From Serripes groenlandicus (lineage: Eukaryota > Mollusca > Bivalvia > Cardiida > Cardiidae): 64,000 nt of DNA. The notes below the pieces were generated by a model. That model saw only the letters and a list, made by a program, of their open reading frames with translations. It had not been told where the DNA came from and made no database searches. The translations under genes were made by a program, and so were the position numbers. The stretch covers positions 14,808,973 through 14,872,972 of the forward strand of contig JASEVX010000003.1 of assembly GCA_031761405.1 (NCBI GenBank), in the 5' to 3' direction. Of the stretch, positions 1 through 10,954 are shown piece after piece; position 1 is the stretch's first letter; each line of letters starts with the position of its first letter.

Positions 1-49
1 TGAATTTGTTGCGAATAATTTTTCCAATGATCGTCGACCTTTGATTCCT
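1..49 (+). CDS. Possible exon 3' end cut by window edge
   Basis: The first 49 bases stop at a strong donor (CCT|GTAAGT). Only frame 2 is open, giving 16 codons and a phase-0 end. No family is recognisable from so short a peptide. It could belong to the Cys-rich gene downstream, but that is inference from strand and position only. Confidence 0.2.
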
Positions 50-415
50 GTAAGTATTTTATCACCAGTGAAGTAGGTTATTTTGTTTTAAATTTTGTAT
101 ACAATTTTGTTCATTTGCAATAATGTGAAAACTGTACAAATAGCAAAATACAAAGAAAATCATATGATCAAAAAACATTATCTTATGATGTTCTAGATTT
201 TAAAAAGAAGGTAAATGCTTTCCCGCCTACAGTAAATCTGCAGTAGAAGACTGAAAATATCTAGGCAAAAATATGGAAAATCTATAGATGAAAGTTTAAC
301 ATGATTTTGACATGATTGTGTTTGAAGCAATAACTCCCTTTTTAGCTTGACTTTTCGAAGAAAAGACTAGCTATACTACTCGCCACAGCGTCAGCGTTGG
401 TGTCACACGCTTTGA
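50..415. other. Intron-like sequence, no gene
   Basis: AT-rich sequence with no supported exon. A remnant of the CCCTTTCCC MITE family (TCTGCAG...GACT) is visible near 215-300, and a repeat start with a TTTTCGAAGAAAAG palindrome near 350, similar to the copies at 36.6 and 61.9 kb. Confidence 0.4.
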
Positions 416-850
416 AACTTACAACACTTATTCACCATTATGACCTCCATTAACAGACAAAAGTACACAACTCTGTCAAAGTTTTTGTAAGAATTATGGC
501 CCTTTTTCGACTTAGAATTTTGGTTAAGTTTTTTGTAGCAATTCACGTTTTTTCAAAATCAGTACAGATATTGCTTCGAAACTTACAACACTTATTCACC
601 ATCATGACCTCCATCAACAGACAAGAGTACATAACTCTGTTAAAGGTTTTTGTAAGAATCAACTTAGTATTTTGGTTAAGTTTTTTGTACCAATTCCCTT
701 TTTTTCAAAACCATTAGAGATATTGTTTTGAAACTTACAACACTTGTTCACCATCATTACCTCTATTAACAGACAAGAGTACATAACTCTGTCCATGTTA
801 TTGTAAGAACTATGGCCCTTTTTCGACTTAGAATTTTGGTTAAGTTTTCG
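416..850. repeat. Tandem repeat, about 155-162 bp unit, three copies
   Basis: Three diverged units begin at about 418, 580 and 733 with ACTTACAACACTT. Each continues with a segment reading ACATAACTCTGT and ATGGCCCTTTTTCGACTTAG. Unit length is 162 then 153 bp. Related single segments recur near 1350-1450 and 1705-1800. The short ORFs seen here are repeat-derived. The monomer size matches the other tandem-repeat families of the window. Confidence 0.75.
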
Positions 851-860
851 TACCACCCCA

Positions 861-2000
861 TTTTTAGCTCACCTATGCAACAAATATTGATGTGCAATCT
901 CATCAATGGGTCCACTAATTGTTTTTACCCCCCCATGATTAAACAGATTTTTCCAAATAAATAAATTTAATGGATCTATAATTGTCAATTATCATATTTA
1001 AGGTACTCAATGTATCAATTTCCTTTAGAGTTGTTGGTCAGTCAGATTAAAATGCTGAATTAACACGTCACAACAATAAAACAAGTGTGAAAAATATTAA
1101 CTGTCAAAAAAGAAAAAAAAAGTTTTGTAAAAAACTCGTTAAGTGGTCACTGGTTCCCGTCATTGTATCAAATGGTAGTGTGTTATCTGAGAATAACAGA
1201 AAATTCACTCTATGTCATAAATTGATATCCAAAACGGGTAAATTTTGATGAGAAAAAGCTTTCACCACTTATATTCTCAAATCATGAGAAAATTTGCTAA
1301 TTTAAAATGATTTTTGCATTTGGCGAACGAGGCGAACGACAGCGCGGGCCCTAAGAGTACATAACTCTGTCAAAAAATAATATGAATTATGGCCCTTTTT
1401 CGATTGAGAATTTTGATTAAGTTATTCATACCAATTTTTCTTTCTTTTCAAAACAATAAGAGATATAGCTTAACCCTTTCCCTCATACAACAATTCTGCA
1501 GCAGACGACTTTGAACATATTTTGTCAAAAAATAGAAAATCTATACAATTGAATGGATAACCTTTGACTAAAAGTGGAAAACATTGTGGCAAAAGGAGAA
1601 ATTGCTCGTTTTGAGCAATTTCTTCTTTTGTCACTATGTTTTGTAAAAGCCGTCTACTGTAGAGGCATCAGAAAGGGTCTATATGAAATGGTTAAGAAAC
1701 ACTTACAAAAATCTTTTTACCATCATTACCTCCACCAACAGCTAAGAGTACATAATTTTGTAAAGGTTTTTGTAAGAATTATGACCCTTTTTCGACCTAT
1801 AAAGTACTTTGCTTATAAATAATATGACAAAAGTACTTGGTTATGTTTTCTGTATCAAAAAAGTTTTTGTTTTGTTGGCAAACTGTGTGCCATTTATCCT
1901 GCCTTGTGTATTCTCACAAAACATGACAACCCAATGAAAATAAATGTATGAAATCCGGTCAATATTGTCAAGTAGTAAAACTATATTATATGATTTGCAG
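861..2000. other. Repeat-rich intron-like sequence
   Basis: No supported exon. Holds a Helentron-like 5' start fragment (TTTTTAGCTCACCTATGCA) at about 862-881, a fragment of the 155-162 bp repeat near 1350, and a TTAA-type MITE at about 1480-1690 with the central palindrome GAAATTGCTCGTTTTGAGCA. The sequence ends in the acceptor TTTGCAG before the exon at 2001. Confidence 0.5.
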
Positions 2001-2234
2001 GTCTGTCAACACCGACTGGTACTTGTAGCGCTGGGTATGTATGTTTGACTGGTGCAAACTCCTCGACCCCAACAGGCGGAACAACAGGATATGAGTGTAC
2101 GGCGGGCTCTTTCTGTGTAGAAGGATCAAGTATAGCAATACCCTGTCCTAAAGGAACATTCTCGAATAGTGTGGGATTACAGATGCAAAGTTCCTGTCAG
2201 TCATGTACATCAGGGTACTACAGCAGCTTTAATG
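2001..2234 (+). CDS. Exon of Cys-rich GCC2/GCC3 (ephrin-receptor-like) protein, intact
   Basis: A 234-nt exon bounded by TTTGCAG and G|GTGAGA, phase 1 at both ends, so it can be added or lost without shifting the frame. Its 78 residues are rich in Cys, Gly, Ser and Thr, with the spacing of GCC2/GCC3 repeats: GTCSAGYVCL, YECTAGSFCVEG, CPKGTFSN and CQSCTSGYYS. Such repeats occur in extracellular parts of secreted or membrane proteins. The exon is open throughout. It is the first clear module of a + strand gene whose similar exons lie at 4.6, 16.3 and 42.8-46.3 kb. No signal peptide or membrane segment is visible here. The exact protein is not recognised. Confidence 0.75.
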
Positions 2235-2559
2235 GTGAGATATGAATCAATATTTAAGAAAGCCCTTTCCCTTATACAAACAATCTGCAAAGGACAACTA
2301 TTAACCTTTTCCTAACTGCAGATGCATTTTTGATGCATCTGCAGCAGAGGAATTTTTAAGACATTGTGACAAAAGGAGTAACAGCACTTAGCAATATTTA
2401 GCTCCAGCTTATGTCATGGTGATTTGTCCTCCGTGCATGCGTGCGTGAGTGCTTCAACTTTTTGCTTCAAACGACTTCTCCTCCTTAACCTTTTTGCCAA
2501 TTGGGATGAAGCTTCATAGAAAGTATCCTCTTAATGTCCTGTCCTAAATTCTTTCATAT

Positions 2560-3480
2560 TTTATGGATCCATGTCTACCGAAAGAAATAACTTGTGAAAC
2601 CATAAAAAATCTCCTGAAAGTATCAGGCCGATTTTCAAATAATTTTGTAGAAATGTTCCTTGGGTGACCCTCTCAGGTTCCTTCAAGCTATGTTGATTGG
2701 TCGAAAAACATGGCCGCCAGCAGGCAGGGCTATTTTGCCTAATTTGGTTATTGTGAAATATTAAAAAATCTAATCTTTTCCGACGAAAGTGTCTGGCCGA
2801 TTTTCAAATAATTTTGTAGAAATGTTCCTTGGATGACCCTCTATCAGACTCCTTCAAGCCATGTTGATTGGTTGAAAAACATGGCCGCCAGGGGGAAGGG
2901 CTATTTTGCCTAATGTGGCTATAGTGAAAACTTGAACAATCTTCTCCTTCGATTGATTGGGGTTTAACGCCGTTTTTAACAATTTCTCAGTTATATCATG
3001 GCGGCTAGTTCACCTACTCATGCATTTCCTGGTTTTCTCACAACAGTACTCCACACAACAATCTTTCCAAGCAACTTGCTGCTTTTCCACATAGACTTAG
3101 CCCATTGGTGGAAGATGAATGCCGCATGTCGCATTGACTTTTGTCAATCGTCGGAAAGAAAGTTGGCCGATTTGGGATTCAAACTCACAACCCCTGGATT
3201 GACAGCCCGCGTTGCTACCGACTGAGCTACCGGGGCTCGGCCTTCTTCTCCGAAAGTGTCAGGCCGATTTTCAAATAATTTTGTAGAAAGGTTCCTTGGG
3301 TGACTTCCTATCAGATTCCTTCGAGCCATGTTGATTGGTTGAAAAACATTGCTGCAGGGGGCGCGGCTATTTTGTCTTAAAATATGGCTGCCAGGGGGCA
3401 GGGCTGTTAGCCTTAAATTGGCTTTAGTAAACACTTTAAAAATATTCTTCTCCCAAACTATTTAGCAGATTTTCCTTGGT
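2560..3480. repeat. Helentron-like tandem monomers (about 165 bp family), split by a SINE
   Basis: Diverged copies of a unit containing AGTGTCTGGCCGATTTTC, AGAAATGTTCCTTGG, CATGTTGATTGG and ATGGCCGCCAG. The same unit builds the arrays at 16.8-21.3 and 40.7-42.4 kb. A SINE is inserted at 2951-3242. Neither clear 5' nor 3' terminus is preserved. Confidence 0.65.
2951..3242 (-). mobile_element. tRNA-derived SINE
   Basis: On the - strand it reads a tRNA-like head (box A-like TAGCTCAGTCGGTAGC, box B-like GAGTTTGAATCCC) near 3242-3160, and ends with a GGCGTTAAACCCCAATCAATC tail near 2951. CTTCTCC on both flanks is a possible short target duplication. Sister copies lie at 22675-22975 and 57542-57805. 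Confidence 0.75.
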
Positions 3481-3483
3481 GAC

Positions 3484-3700
3484 ACTATGAGATTCAGTTA
3501 GGGTCAGGAATTGGAAACTGAGTGTCCCACGTTCGATCCCCAGTTGCGGCACTACGGTCAATGCCCTTGGTCAAGGCACATTTTATAGCCTAGTACTGGT
3601 TTGTTTACCCAGGGATCATGAATAAGTGAACTGTTGCCGTGCTATAACTGAAATAATGTTGAAAACGGCGTAAAACCCCAATAAAACGAAAAACAAATCT
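3484..3700 (+). mobile_element. SINE fragment
   Basis: Box B-like CCCACGTTCGATCCCC is followed by the body shared with other copies (GCCTAGTACTGGTTTGTTTA, then AATAATGTTGAAAACGGCGT) and an A-rich tail. The box A end is degraded. Confidence 0.6.
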
Positions 3701-4423
3701 AGAAAATAACTTCAAGCCACTGTGATTGTTAAGAAAACCATGGCCACCACGGTGCGTGGCTGTTTGGAGATTTAATTTTTGCCTAATTGCAGCGATACTG
3801 ATTGCAGTGATATTGGGCCTCTTGTTCCTTTTGTCGCAATGTTTTCAACACCAGGGGGCATGGCTGTTTGGAGATTTCATCTTTGCCTAATTGCAGCGAT
3901 ACTGATTGCAACAATATTGGGCCTCTTGTTCCTTTTGTCAAAATGTTTTCAACACTAATATAATAATAATTATAGTTTTGTTTATAGAAATTTTCCTTAA
4001 TTTAAACTAGATGTCCTCTGGTGCAGTTTTGTTGCATGTAGATTCGGCTAAAGTGTCTGCAAAAATATTCAAAATCACTATGAAAAAAAGTTATTAAATA
4101 GAGTTGAAAGAAATTGCTCAATATGAGCTAGAAGTATACCAAAATGTACTTTTGTGTTAAAGTGTAAGAGAGTCCCTGTTCTGCTCTTTAATTTTAAGGT
4201 GTGTGCTTCTGCCAAAACACTCTTAAAGGTAAAATGTGCATTGTCGACTGCTTTGAAAATACCAGAAAATAAAGTGAACATTGAATATAGTTGATTTCTC
4301 CTATTGCCACAATATTTAAAAAGTTGTCTGATGCAGATGTATCACAATTCATTTGCATTTGAGAAAGGATTAAAAGCAGCTGTAAGTTGTTTAAACTTAT
4401 CCAAGAAATAAAAAAGAATATGA

Positions 4424-4588
4424 ACAAAGCTAGATATCTAGTTCCATAATAATAATTTTAGGTCTGACTACACCTAGCTGCCCTTGTGACAAAGCTAAAT
4501 ATCTTGTTCAGTACTAATTATATTCGGTCTGACTACACAAAGTTGACCTTGTGACAAAGCTAAATATCTAGTTCCATAACTATTTCAG
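4424..4588 (+). repeat. Tandem duplications of the intron/exon junction upstream of an exon
   Basis: Three successive segments carry AAAGCTA(G/A)ATATCT followed about 30 bases later by GGTCTGACTACAC, which is the start of the next exon. The last copy leads into the true exon at 4589. The period is about 65-70 bp. The first two copies carry altered acceptors (TTTTAGGT and ATTCGGT) and soon diverge from the coding sequence. Confidence 0.65.
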
Positions 4589-4822
4589 GTCTGACTACAC
4601 CAAATGGCAATTGTGATGCAGGAAATTACTGCAGTGGTGGGGATACCACTCAGAATCCAACCACCTCTCCTGCTGATAACTAATTCCAACAGGGCACAGG
4701 AACGCCCAATCAGTACCCAATAGGGCACCTACCTGTCTATGAGTGGAGCCCAAGCACTATCAGAGTGTATTAGCTGTCCGGCTGGAAGATACTGTAGATC
4801 TACAGGCTGGCATACTATACAG
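4589..4822 (+). pseudogene. Broken GCC2/GCC3 Cys-rich exon
   Basis: The exon lies between TTTCAG and CAG|GTAACC and starts in phase 1 with GLTTPNGNCDAGNYCSGG, closely resembling the exon at 2001. The frame then meets a TAA where the module normally reads a Tyr-Cys pair (about 4679). A second lesion, one extra G near 4720, shifts the frame. Beyond it the expected module resumes as ALSECISCPAGRYCRSTG. The similarity on both sides makes homology secure. Either this is a decayed exon or the sequence carries consensus errors. A substitution-type stop plus an indel favours real decay. Confidence 0.65.
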
Positions 4823-4829
4823 GTAACCT

Positions 4830-5480
4830 ATTAGATTGCCATTCATATGATTGGATAGGCAGTTGGAGTCGATAACTTTGGGAAAAAGTTGTTCATAATG
4901 AGCAATTTCACCATTTAAGATTGTTTATTTATTTATTTAGATTTTGTTGATAACAAAAGGACTTAGCGGCGCTCAAGATAGGGGTCATATTTCATGTTCC
5001 AAATATTTTTTGACCTTCATACCACATGTATGGGTACTCATTGAGTACCCAAAACATGTGGTTTAGATAAAGAAAACTGAAGATAATTACGATGGAGTAA
5101 ACTTGTCTCCACAAATACCAGTTTACTCGCCTAGAGAATGGGAGACCTGAGGGTTCCATCCCTAGGAGGTCAAACCAAAGACTTTAAAGGTGGTAGAAAT
5201 GGCTTCCCTACTTGGTGCTCAGGGTTGTGGGGCTGGCAACTGATGCATCGATGACGTGATAAATTGTTAACCCCCTTATCAGGGCTGCGGCTATTAGGTT
5301 AGCATTATGTTATGAGTTGAGGTCAATATGGAATTGTCCATACCCTTTGTGAAAGTACTGGTTAAGTCACCAGGAAGCAGACATCAAGAGGAATGCATGT
5401 AAGTGTTTATACAGGGATTATTGATAAAATGAATAAAACTAACAAATTAATGTCTCTGGTGCAGAAAGTTACCTGTCGTA
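4830..5480. other. No gene; short inverted repeat and SINE-like fragment
   Basis: An inverted repeat at about 5027-5060 pairs ACCACATGTATGGGTACTCA with GAGTACCCAAAACATGTGGT and belongs to the hairpin family seen best at 39474-39548. A degraded tRNA-like segment (GAGGGTTCCATCCC) lies near 5150. No exon is supported. Confidence 0.45.
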
Positions 5481-5484
5481 CCCT

Positions 5485-5700
5485 TTTCATCATATAGACA
5501 CATTTTGATGCATTTGCAGCAGACGACTTTAGAAAACAATATTGCAAAAGGAGAAATTGCTCAAGGTGAGCAATTACTACTTTTTCCACAATGCTTTCAA
5601 CTCGATTGAATAATTATACTTTCATTTATATGAAATTTTCCATATTTTTACTTGGATGTTCTCAAAGTTGTCTGCTGCAGATTTGCTGTAAATGGGAGAA
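5485..5700. mobile_element. TTAA-type MITE (CCCTTTCCC family)
   Basis: Shows the family body: TTTGCAGCAGACGACTTT, a central palindrome around GAAATTGCTCAAGGTGAGCAAT, then TTGTCTGCTGCAGATTTG. Termini are degraded. Confidence 0.65.
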
Positions 5701-5753
5701 TTAGTAAGTTTTAATTAACCATGGAATTTTAACAAACATGGGAATCAGTTTAT

Positions 5754-5914
5754 TTAAGGATTGACTCTTATTTTTCGTGCGTTCATGCAGTATGAAAGCT
5801 CGGCCGCCATTTTGCAAATCCATGAAGCGCGCTAGCGCTTCTTGGGAAATTTGCAAAATCGCGGCCGAGCGTTCATACTGCATGAACGCACGAAAAATAA
5901 GAGTCAATCCTTAT
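5754..5914. mobile_element. Foldback (palindromic) element, 160 bp
   Basis: Two arms of about 57 bp are inverted copies: the left begins TAAGGATTGACTCTTATTTT, the right ends AATAAGAGTCAATCCTTA. Both include CGTGCGTTCATGCAGTATGA or its complement and CGGCCGC near the centre. The loop holds GCGCGCTAGCGC. The same element occurs in opposite orientation at 10602-10758 and in shorter forms at 9935-10157. Confidence 0.85.
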
Positions 5915-6537
5915 ATTTACATTTTTCACTGTTTATTACTTTATTTTTTTCGAGCTAAAAGTGTTTGGGAACAAGTCTTTAATAACAATAAAGGGAACTT
6001 AACGTGTAGAGTAAAAAGAAAATGTAACAGCATTTGTCGCCCTTGGTATGAAGTTAGTCATTCTTTTTTCATCCGCATAATAAGTAGTCCCTAACTAATA
6101 TGCAGAGAAATATGTATAATCAAAGATTTTTTTTTAACAACTCGTAGAGGTCTCATGTTACTCCTGTTGTTAATACAGAGTTACTCATCTTGACCCCTTA
6201 TATATATTGCATGCAGCCCTCTTTGATGGCAGTCTATCTATAACTCTTACGGAATAAACATATAACTGAATCCACCAACTTGGACTCTCAATGCACCCAA
6301 CAAACATAACACTAAGAGTGTTCGAATAAGTCTTTCATACAATAAATGGAACAAAACGTTTAGGGCAAATAGAAATGGTAAGAGCGTTTTTCACCCTTGG
6401 TATATAGTCCGGCATTCTTTTATTTTTACTTATACATGACCGGATACATGACTGTGAGTTGTAATAAACAATGTAGTCACGGTGATTTTATGGAATACTT
6501 TCAGTTCAAGGTAAATATAGCGTCATAATGGTATTTT
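5915..6537. other. No recognisable feature
   Basis: AT-rich sequence. Two loosely similar stretches (AATAACAATAAAGGGAACTTAACG at about 5980 and its like near 6340) suggest an old duplication. No exon is supported. Confidence 0.35.
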
Positions 6538-7636
6538 TAGATCACCTAGAGCCGAAGGCTCAAGGTGAGCTATTCTGATCACTTTTTGTCCGTCGTCCGT
6601 CGTCTGTCGTCCGTCCGGCGTTAACTTTTAGCTTTAAACATCATCTCCTCCTGAACCGCAAGACTAATTTCCACCAAACATCACAGGAATGTTCCTTTGG
6701 TGGTCCTCTTTCAAATTTGTTCAAAGATTTAAATTCCATTGAGAACTTTGGTTGCTGCGGCATCAGAAAGGGGACAAAATGTCCAAACTTTAAAAATCTT
6801 CTCCTCCGAATCTGCATGTCAGATTCAAATATAATTTGGTAGAAATGTTCCTTGGGTGACCCTCTATAAAAATGGTTCAAGCCATACTGATTGGTCGAAA
6901 AACATGGCAGTCAGGCGGCATCAGAAAAGGGGCAAAATGACAAAATTTGAAAATTCCATTTTTATGAAAGTGTTTGTCTGATTTTAAGAAAATATAATAC
7001 GAATCTTACTGTAATGATCCTCTATTTAATTTGTTTAAACCGTTTTGATTGGTTACACAATCATATCAACCAGGCGTCATCACAAAAGGGGTAAATTGAA
7101 CTTTTAGCTACAAATGACAACCAACTCCTACCATTCCAATAGACCAATTTCCACAAAACATCACAGGAATGTTCCTTTGGTGGTCCTCTTTCAAAATTGT
7201 TCAAAGATTTAAATTCCATTGAGAACTTTGGTTGCTGCGGCATCAGAAAGTGAGAAAAATACCCAAATTTTAAAATCCTTTTCCTCCATAATCTGCTTGT
7301 GCGATTGCAAGATAATTTGGTAGAAATGTTCCTTAAGTGACACTCTAAATAAACTGTTGAAGCCATATTGATTTCGTTGAAAAACAGGGCAGCAAGGCGG
7401 CATCAGGAAAGGTGCAAAATGACAAAAACTTTATAATTCCATTCTTATTAAAGTTCTTGTTAGATTTCAAGATATAAATGGCCTTTACTGATGAGCTGTT
7501 TCTTGAGAAGTGTCCACTCCTTGCAGTTTCATTTGCAATCCTTGATCAAATTTTTCCAGATATTTGCAGTTAAATATTTGCTACTAATTTACTATCAATT
7601 AGGTGATCGATTTAGGGCCATCTTGGCCCTCTTGTT
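6538..7636 (+). mobile_element. Helentron-like tandem-repeat element (GATCACCTA type)
   Basis: The 5' end TTTTTAGATCACCTA leads into a hairpin (GAGCCGAAGGCTC). The 3' end is TAGGTGATC, then the hairpin GGGCCATCTTGGCCC, then TCTTGTTC. GATCACCTA and TAGGTGATC are complementary subterminal repeats. Inside are diverged monomers with AAATTCCATTGAGAACTTTG and GTAGAAATGTTCCTT. It encodes no protein. Non-autonomous status is inferred. Confidence 0.6.
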
Positions 7637-8601
7637 CAGTTTTCTGTTAACATTTTCGAACAAATTGTAATGTCATCATGTGCTTCCCAGAGGTGACCAC
7701 TGAATTGCCAAGTTTTAAACGATTGTTCTAACTCGCGAAATTACATGACAGTCTGACAGTCTTCAATCATTTAAATTTTGTGTGTTTTAATACGTCATGT
7801 AATATTGAAATATTGAAATATAAATAGCTTTTTAAAGGCCCAAAGCATGAGACATCCAATGGCTGAGTAACATGAGATGTTGGGGTGGCAGAATAAAGAA
7901 TACAATATACCATGATCTCTGCCCCAGTTTGTCAAAGTTAGAGAAACATATGGGATTTAAGGCCCTCAAAGTACAGTATGATAAGATCGGCCTTGCCCGT
8001 GGCAATATTCACACAATTTAGAAAGTGGTTTGCTAAATAGTTTAGAAAGGATGCAGGGACATAGCTGGACCGCAAACGATGTAAAAGTGACTTTACAGAA
8101 AATATACATGTACTTTTATTAATTAATTATTGATATGAAGAAAAGTAAAAGCAGGAAAATAATGTGCAAGCCCAGGCTCTTTGGCATAAAGGTAGCTCCG
8201 CGCCTGGGAGGATACATGTAGATTAAAGTCAACACAACAAATGACTAATATTCTGAAATTTAATGAAATAAATGGCAAATATTCTTGCAGAAGCCAGCAT
8301 ATTGCCAAAAATAAATAAAAACATACTTTGGAAACAGTGCATTATTTATAGTATTCAAGTACAGTTTATTCTTAGTATAAATTTATGACAGAAATATATT
8401 TATAAAAACAGTTTCTTTTAACTTTTCCAACTAATGAAGACTTTAAGCAGAAAACTGATTTGGAACAAATATGAACAAGTGTTAATTTGAGATCACACTT
8501 TGTAGAAAAGTTACTGTGGTTTAGAAATATTGATGGTGCAGTTGCTGAAAGAAGCAGCTCTGAAAAAATCTGCATGACTGATATTTTGTTCATTACTCAT
8601 T
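7637..8601. other. No recognisable feature
   Basis: AT-rich sequence without supported exons, termini or tandem structure. It lies just 3' of the Crypton-like gene, which is on the - strand. Confidence 0.35.
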
Positions 8602-9704
8602 TTACTGCTTTGAACCATCTGTGCGCACCTGATCATTATCCAGACTTATATGTGTTTTCTTGTAAGGTTGAAGAGCTTTGGATGGTCCGGGAAGCTTGGT
8701 ATGGGATGCTCCCTCGGTCAGGGCCGATAGGGTGTTGCTGATAGACTTCTTCTGCGATGTGCTACATCCACGGTTGTATGATCTTATTAAGGCTTCATTT
8801 CTGTGGCCGCTCATGAACATGATATGCCTTGCTTCATATCCTGCATCATTCATGGTTTGTATGACGGTTGCACGTAAACAGTGGGCCGTATACCGTTGAT
8901 GGAGACCTGCAGTGGCACTTATGTTCTTCATGAATATTTCAAATGTCCTTTTAGCCAGGGGCTTCTCAGTATACCAAATGTTAAATTTACATGGGTTTGC
9001 AAGTGCATTATTGTCTATTTGGTTAAAGAGCATCTTGGCACTGGTATTTTGTTTCCTGATAAACAATTTTAGGACTGTCACAGGACAAAGAGCCCCTCCT
9101 GTTGCATATATTCTCTTTTCAGAGAGCGGACTTTTTTTGTTGGCGCCACCCTGGTGATTTTTTTCTTTGGTTTCCTGGTTAAGAATAAGGAATTCGCCAT
9201 CAGAATCCTCACGAAACTCGATGCTTTGTTTCCTCAGTTGATAATGGAATTCCATGCCTCTTGTGATAAAATGGATGGCTATCAGGTACCAAGCTGCCTC
9301 TCTAAGAATAATTGGAGAGTTTTCGTAGCCTTGCAGGTAATCTGATATTTTCTTAAGATCATCACATGAGACGATTCTTTGTGCTGGGTTGGACGAGAGG
9401 TCCCGGATTCTGTCCTACTTTTTAAGTGTCCGTCAAAGGTTCGATTACTTTTTGTAAACTCTGTGTCGCGTACAATATCCATATTCCTGTCAATATCCTT
9501 CAGAAATCTATTGATCGCACTTCTTATGTTGGTCAACATGTTTCGGTGGTACTCATTGGCTTGATGGGCGAGGAGAACTTTTTCACGGTGACTGTTTTGC
9601 TTTGGAACAGCTCCCGCAGTAGAACTTCCATAATTTTTCAGCCAGATTATCCTTGGTGACTGTGTAGAAATCTAACTTGCCATGGTAAACTTCCTTGTGC
9701 CAGT
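8602..9704 (-). pseudogene. Crypton-like (DUF3504) tyrosine recombinase, exon 2
   Basis: Read on the - strand from the acceptor TTTTCAG|ACTGG at 9704. The protein begins DWHKEVYHGKL and ENLAEKL-type sequence, continues with NIRSAINRFLKD and FDGHLK, and then the catalytic half: Arg in FITRG, HCLR (H-x-x-R), the His of SGHR, and the Tyr of RSYNR. That is a full R-H-R-H-Y set of a tyrosine recombinase, as in Crypton transposons and the DUF3504 domains of KCTD1/QRICH1/ZMYM-type proteins. The last 217 residues (9255 to 8602) are uninterrupted. Two frame changes, near 9615 and 9375, break the upstream part. It is a DNA transposon protein or a relic of one; a host-adopted copy is less likely given the lesions. 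Confidence 0.7.
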
Positions 9705-9934
9705 CTGAAAAGAAATGATATCTTTAAGGGTGGATAATATTTCATTTTAGTTTTCATCCTGACCTGGCCCCTTCCAAAACCAGCCGACAAAACATTTTTT
9801 ATTACATAATATTGTCAGATCAATTATTACACAGCATTTTTTCTGTAAATAATTTAAAAAAACAACACACCGCACTGTCTTTTCAGGTTACTTTTAGGTC
9901 GAAAAAAGTAATGAAAAAGGGTAAATGTTAATAA

Positions 9935-10157
9935 AAGGATTGATTCTTATTTTCCGTGCGTTCATGCAGTATGAACTCTCGCTGCCAAGCGTTTATACTG
10001 CATGAACTCACGAAAAATAAGATTCAATTACTGCAACATCATTAAGTTTAACCTATGATTCTACAAATATCATCAATTCATTTAAACTAACATTATGTTA
10101 AGATTGACTCTTATTTTCGTGCGTTCATACTGCATGAACGCACGAAAAATAAGAGTA
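9935..10157. mobile_element. Two short foldback elements
   Basis: At 9935-10028, ATTCTTATTTTCCGTGCGTT pairs with CACGAAAAATAAGATTCAAT around a short centre. At 10099-10157, TAAGATTGACTCTTATTTTC pairs with ACGAAAAATAAGAGT with almost no loop. Both are internally deleted forms of the 160-bp palindrome. Confidence 0.75.
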
Positions 10158-10468
10158 AACATGTACGTGTATTTTAAGGATTTAGTCATTTTTCTTGTGT
10201 GTTCATGCAATGTAGAGCCTGGTGGTGGTTTTGCAATTTGTTTAATCAGCATTCAGGGATGTAGATAAGAGATAACTTATGTAGATAACTCCACACGTTA
10301 TCTGGTTAAAATATCACCCATAGTAATAAAATTGTTGAAACTTCACATTTTGTAGCAAATAAAACTTTAAATCCACATTTTGCACATAAACAAAACATAC
10401 ATATTCTGGAAGCTTAAAATTACAACTAAAAGTAGAGATACAATGAACAACTGGAATTTCTTTTTATT

Positions 10469-10758
10469 TTTAAGGATTGATTCTTTTTATTTGCGCATTC
10501 ATGCTGTATGAAGGCTTGGCCGCGATTTTGCAAATCTATGAAGTTTTTGAATTTTACTGGCTCCAAATGTTGGCACAACGAAAAATGTAAATACATACAC
10601 ATAAGGAATGACTTATTTTTCATGCGTTCATGCAGTATGAATGCTCGGCCGCGATTTTGCAAATTTCCCAAGAAGCGCTAGTGCGCTTCATGCTTTTGCA
10701 AAATGGCGGCCGAGCGTTCATACTGCATGAACGCACGAAAAATAAGAGTCAATTCTTA
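10469..10758. mobile_element. Foldback element, half copy plus complete copy
   Basis: A half copy at 10472-10545 (TAAGGATTGATTC, GTATGAAGGCTTGGCCGCGA) is followed by a complete palindrome at 10602-10758. The loop of the complete copy is the reverse complement of the loop at 5754-5914, so the two were inserted in opposite orientations. Confidence 0.75.
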
Positions 10759-10954
10759 AATCACGAATAAGTGAACTGTTGCTGTGATATAACTGAAATA
10801 ATGTTGAAAGCAGCATTTAACCCTAATAAATAAAATAAAATACGTCCCTGGTTTAATGCATAATAAGAGTCATTAAATATTACTTGCATTTCAGAAATTA
10901 TATAACTTCTAACTTGATTATCTTAAAAAAATAGTTTTATAATATATTTCGTAC

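Larger units (their letters stand above)
9705..10954 (-). other. Intron of the Crypton-like gene, filled with foldback copies
   Basis: Splicing from donor G|GTACG at 10955 to acceptor TTTCAG at 9705 joins a phase-1 codon and gives the family's expected NLFQDWHKE junction. Inside are at least four foldback segments and a SINE-tail fragment near 10760-10840. Confidence 0.6.

Noticed and set aside
496..856. ORFs of 65-73 codons on both strands
   Set aside because: They lie in the 155-162 bp tandem repeat and repeat with it; no domain or codon evidence.
5777..6094. 105-codon + strand ORF
   Set aside because: Its first 40 codons are one arm of the foldback palindrome; the rest has no recognisable feature.
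6641..7403. Several - strand ORFs with similar peptides
   Set aside because: Translations of Helentron-like monomers; similarity between them is repeat similarity.
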